Assembly (NCBI GenBank): GCA_949299435.1
Contig: CASGAK010000043.1
Location: 1-6,773 of the forward strand
Length of the DNA: 6,773 bases
Reading direction: 5' to 3'
From: an uncultured bacterium
Lineage (GTDB): Bacteria > Cyanobacteriota > Vampirovibrionia > Gastranaerophilales > Gastranaerophilaceae
The notes beneath the pieces are model-generated. The model worked only from the letters and a program-made list of their open reading frames with translations, was not told the origin of the DNA and did no database searches. The translations under genes were made by a program, and so were the position numbers. How positions within the stretch are numbered: position 1 is the stretch's first letter; every line of letters starts with the position of its first letter. Shown here in pieces: positions 6,504-6,773 of the stretch.

Positions 6504-6515
6504 AAAAATATTATA
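6504..6515 (-). promoter_or_regulatory. -10 box abutting the start codon; probable leaderless transcript
   Basis: On the minus strand a perfect TATAAT (plus 6510-6515) ends six bases before ATG 6503. Transcription would therefore begin at or within a base or two of the A of the start codon. There is no Shine-Dalgarno sequence upstream of this start. The -35 region is poor (TACATA at 17 bases). Together these suggest a leaderless mRNA for the metalloprotease-DUF3137 pair. Confidence 0.5.
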
Positions 6516-6642
6516 CAAAAATAATAATAAATTATGTAATAATTTTATGATATATTTTATTAATTTTTAAATACAATTAATTTTGCTTATGCTTCGCACT
6601 ATACACACTAACACTTTAGCATAAAAAATTTACTTAAATTAT

Positions 6643-6676
6643 AAAAAAGTTATGGTGCGTCGTATAACGCACCATA
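6643..6676 (-). terminator. Rho-independent terminator of the right-edge gene
   Basis: Arms TATGGTGCGT (6651-6660) and ACGCACCATA (6667-6676) form a perfect 10-base-pair stem with the 6-base loop CGTATA. Read on the minus strand it is followed by AC and six T (plus 6643-6648). It lies 3 bases past the stop codon at 6680-6682. Read on the plus strand only GTTTT follows, so termination in that direction is weaker. The 127 bases between it and the -10 at 6510-6515 hold only a weak TTATGCT/AGCATAA inverted repeat (6587-6593, 6618-6624). Confidence 0.88.
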
Positions 6677-6679
6677 GTT

Positions 6680-6773
6680 TTAATAACTGACTTTTTTCGG
6701 ATAATCGTCAGATATTGTCCAATTGTCATACTGAATTAGTGCTGTACAAAATGCAGGTGATGTTGCACTATCA
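6680..6773 (-). CDS. C-terminal end of an unidentified protein (partial)
   Basis: Thirty codons are open from the right edge to TAA at 6680-6682. The peptide reads DSATSPAFCTALIQYDNW and continues ISDDYPKKVSY to the stop. It is the only open minus-strand frame here, and its stop sits immediately before a strong terminator, which supports a real gene end. The sequence is polar with a single Cys and aromatic residues and no motif I can assign. A secreted or pilin-like protein is possible by composition, but the fragment is too short to judge. Its start and identity lie outside the window. Confidence 0.6.
   Translation of the reverse strand, partial: DSATSPAFCTALIQYDNWTISDDYPKKVSY

Noticed and set aside
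6587..6624. Inverted repeat TTATGCT/AGCATAA as a terminator or operator
   Set aside because: A 7-base-pair AT-rich stem with a 24-base loop and no adjoining T-run in the relevant direction.
1..6773. CRISPR array, insertion sequence or tRNA gene
   Set aside because: No regularly spaced repeats, transposase motifs, terminal inverted repeats or cloverleaf sequence were seen.

Overview
This is an AT-rich bacterial window with short intergenic gaps and a mix of AGGAG-type ribosome binding sites and starts that have no visible one. The gene content suggests a cell with an envelope and periplasm: a membrane-anchored Slt-type lytic transglycosylase, a GDP-mannose synthesis enzyme and a small exported coiled-coil protein. 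Base composition, the cyanobacteria/Firmicutes-like rRNA leader element at the left edge and the style of the proteins fit a gut-type member of the Vampirovibrionia (Gastranaerophilales, formerly Melainabacteria). That assignment is a tentative inference; nothing in the window proves it.

Layout. Positions 1-207 (minus strand) look like the promoter and 5' leader of a ribosomal RNA transcript whose structural genes lie beyond the left edge. Positions 208-516 hold no convincing gene. A small exported coiled-coil protein (547-972, +) faces a 662-residue Slt-type lytic transglycosylase (1039-3027, -), and the two share one symmetrical bidirectional terminator (987-1025). Divergent from the transglycosylase is a bifunctional mannose-1-phosphate guanylyltransferase / mannose-6-phosphate isomerase (3155-4543, +). 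It runs to within 3 bases of the end of a minus-strand pair. That pair is a HExxH metalloprotease-like protein (5715-6503) followed 14 bases later by a DUF3137-type membrane protein (4547-5700). The DUF3137 gene is broken into two reading frames at a run of seven T, and adding one T restores a single protein of about 384 residues. At the right edge lies the C-terminal end of an unidentified minus-strand gene (6680-6773) with its own terminator.

How the parts relate. The transglycosylase (peptidoglycan cleavage) and ManC/AlgA-type enzyme (GDP-mannose for surface glycans) both serve the cell envelope, but they are transcribed divergently and need not be co-regulated. The metalloprotease-like gene and the DUF3137 gene appear to form a two-gene operon of unknown function. 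Its promoter seems to give a leaderless message. This pair, with its frameshift and a DUF3137 core interrupted by extra membrane segments, is the least explained part of the window.
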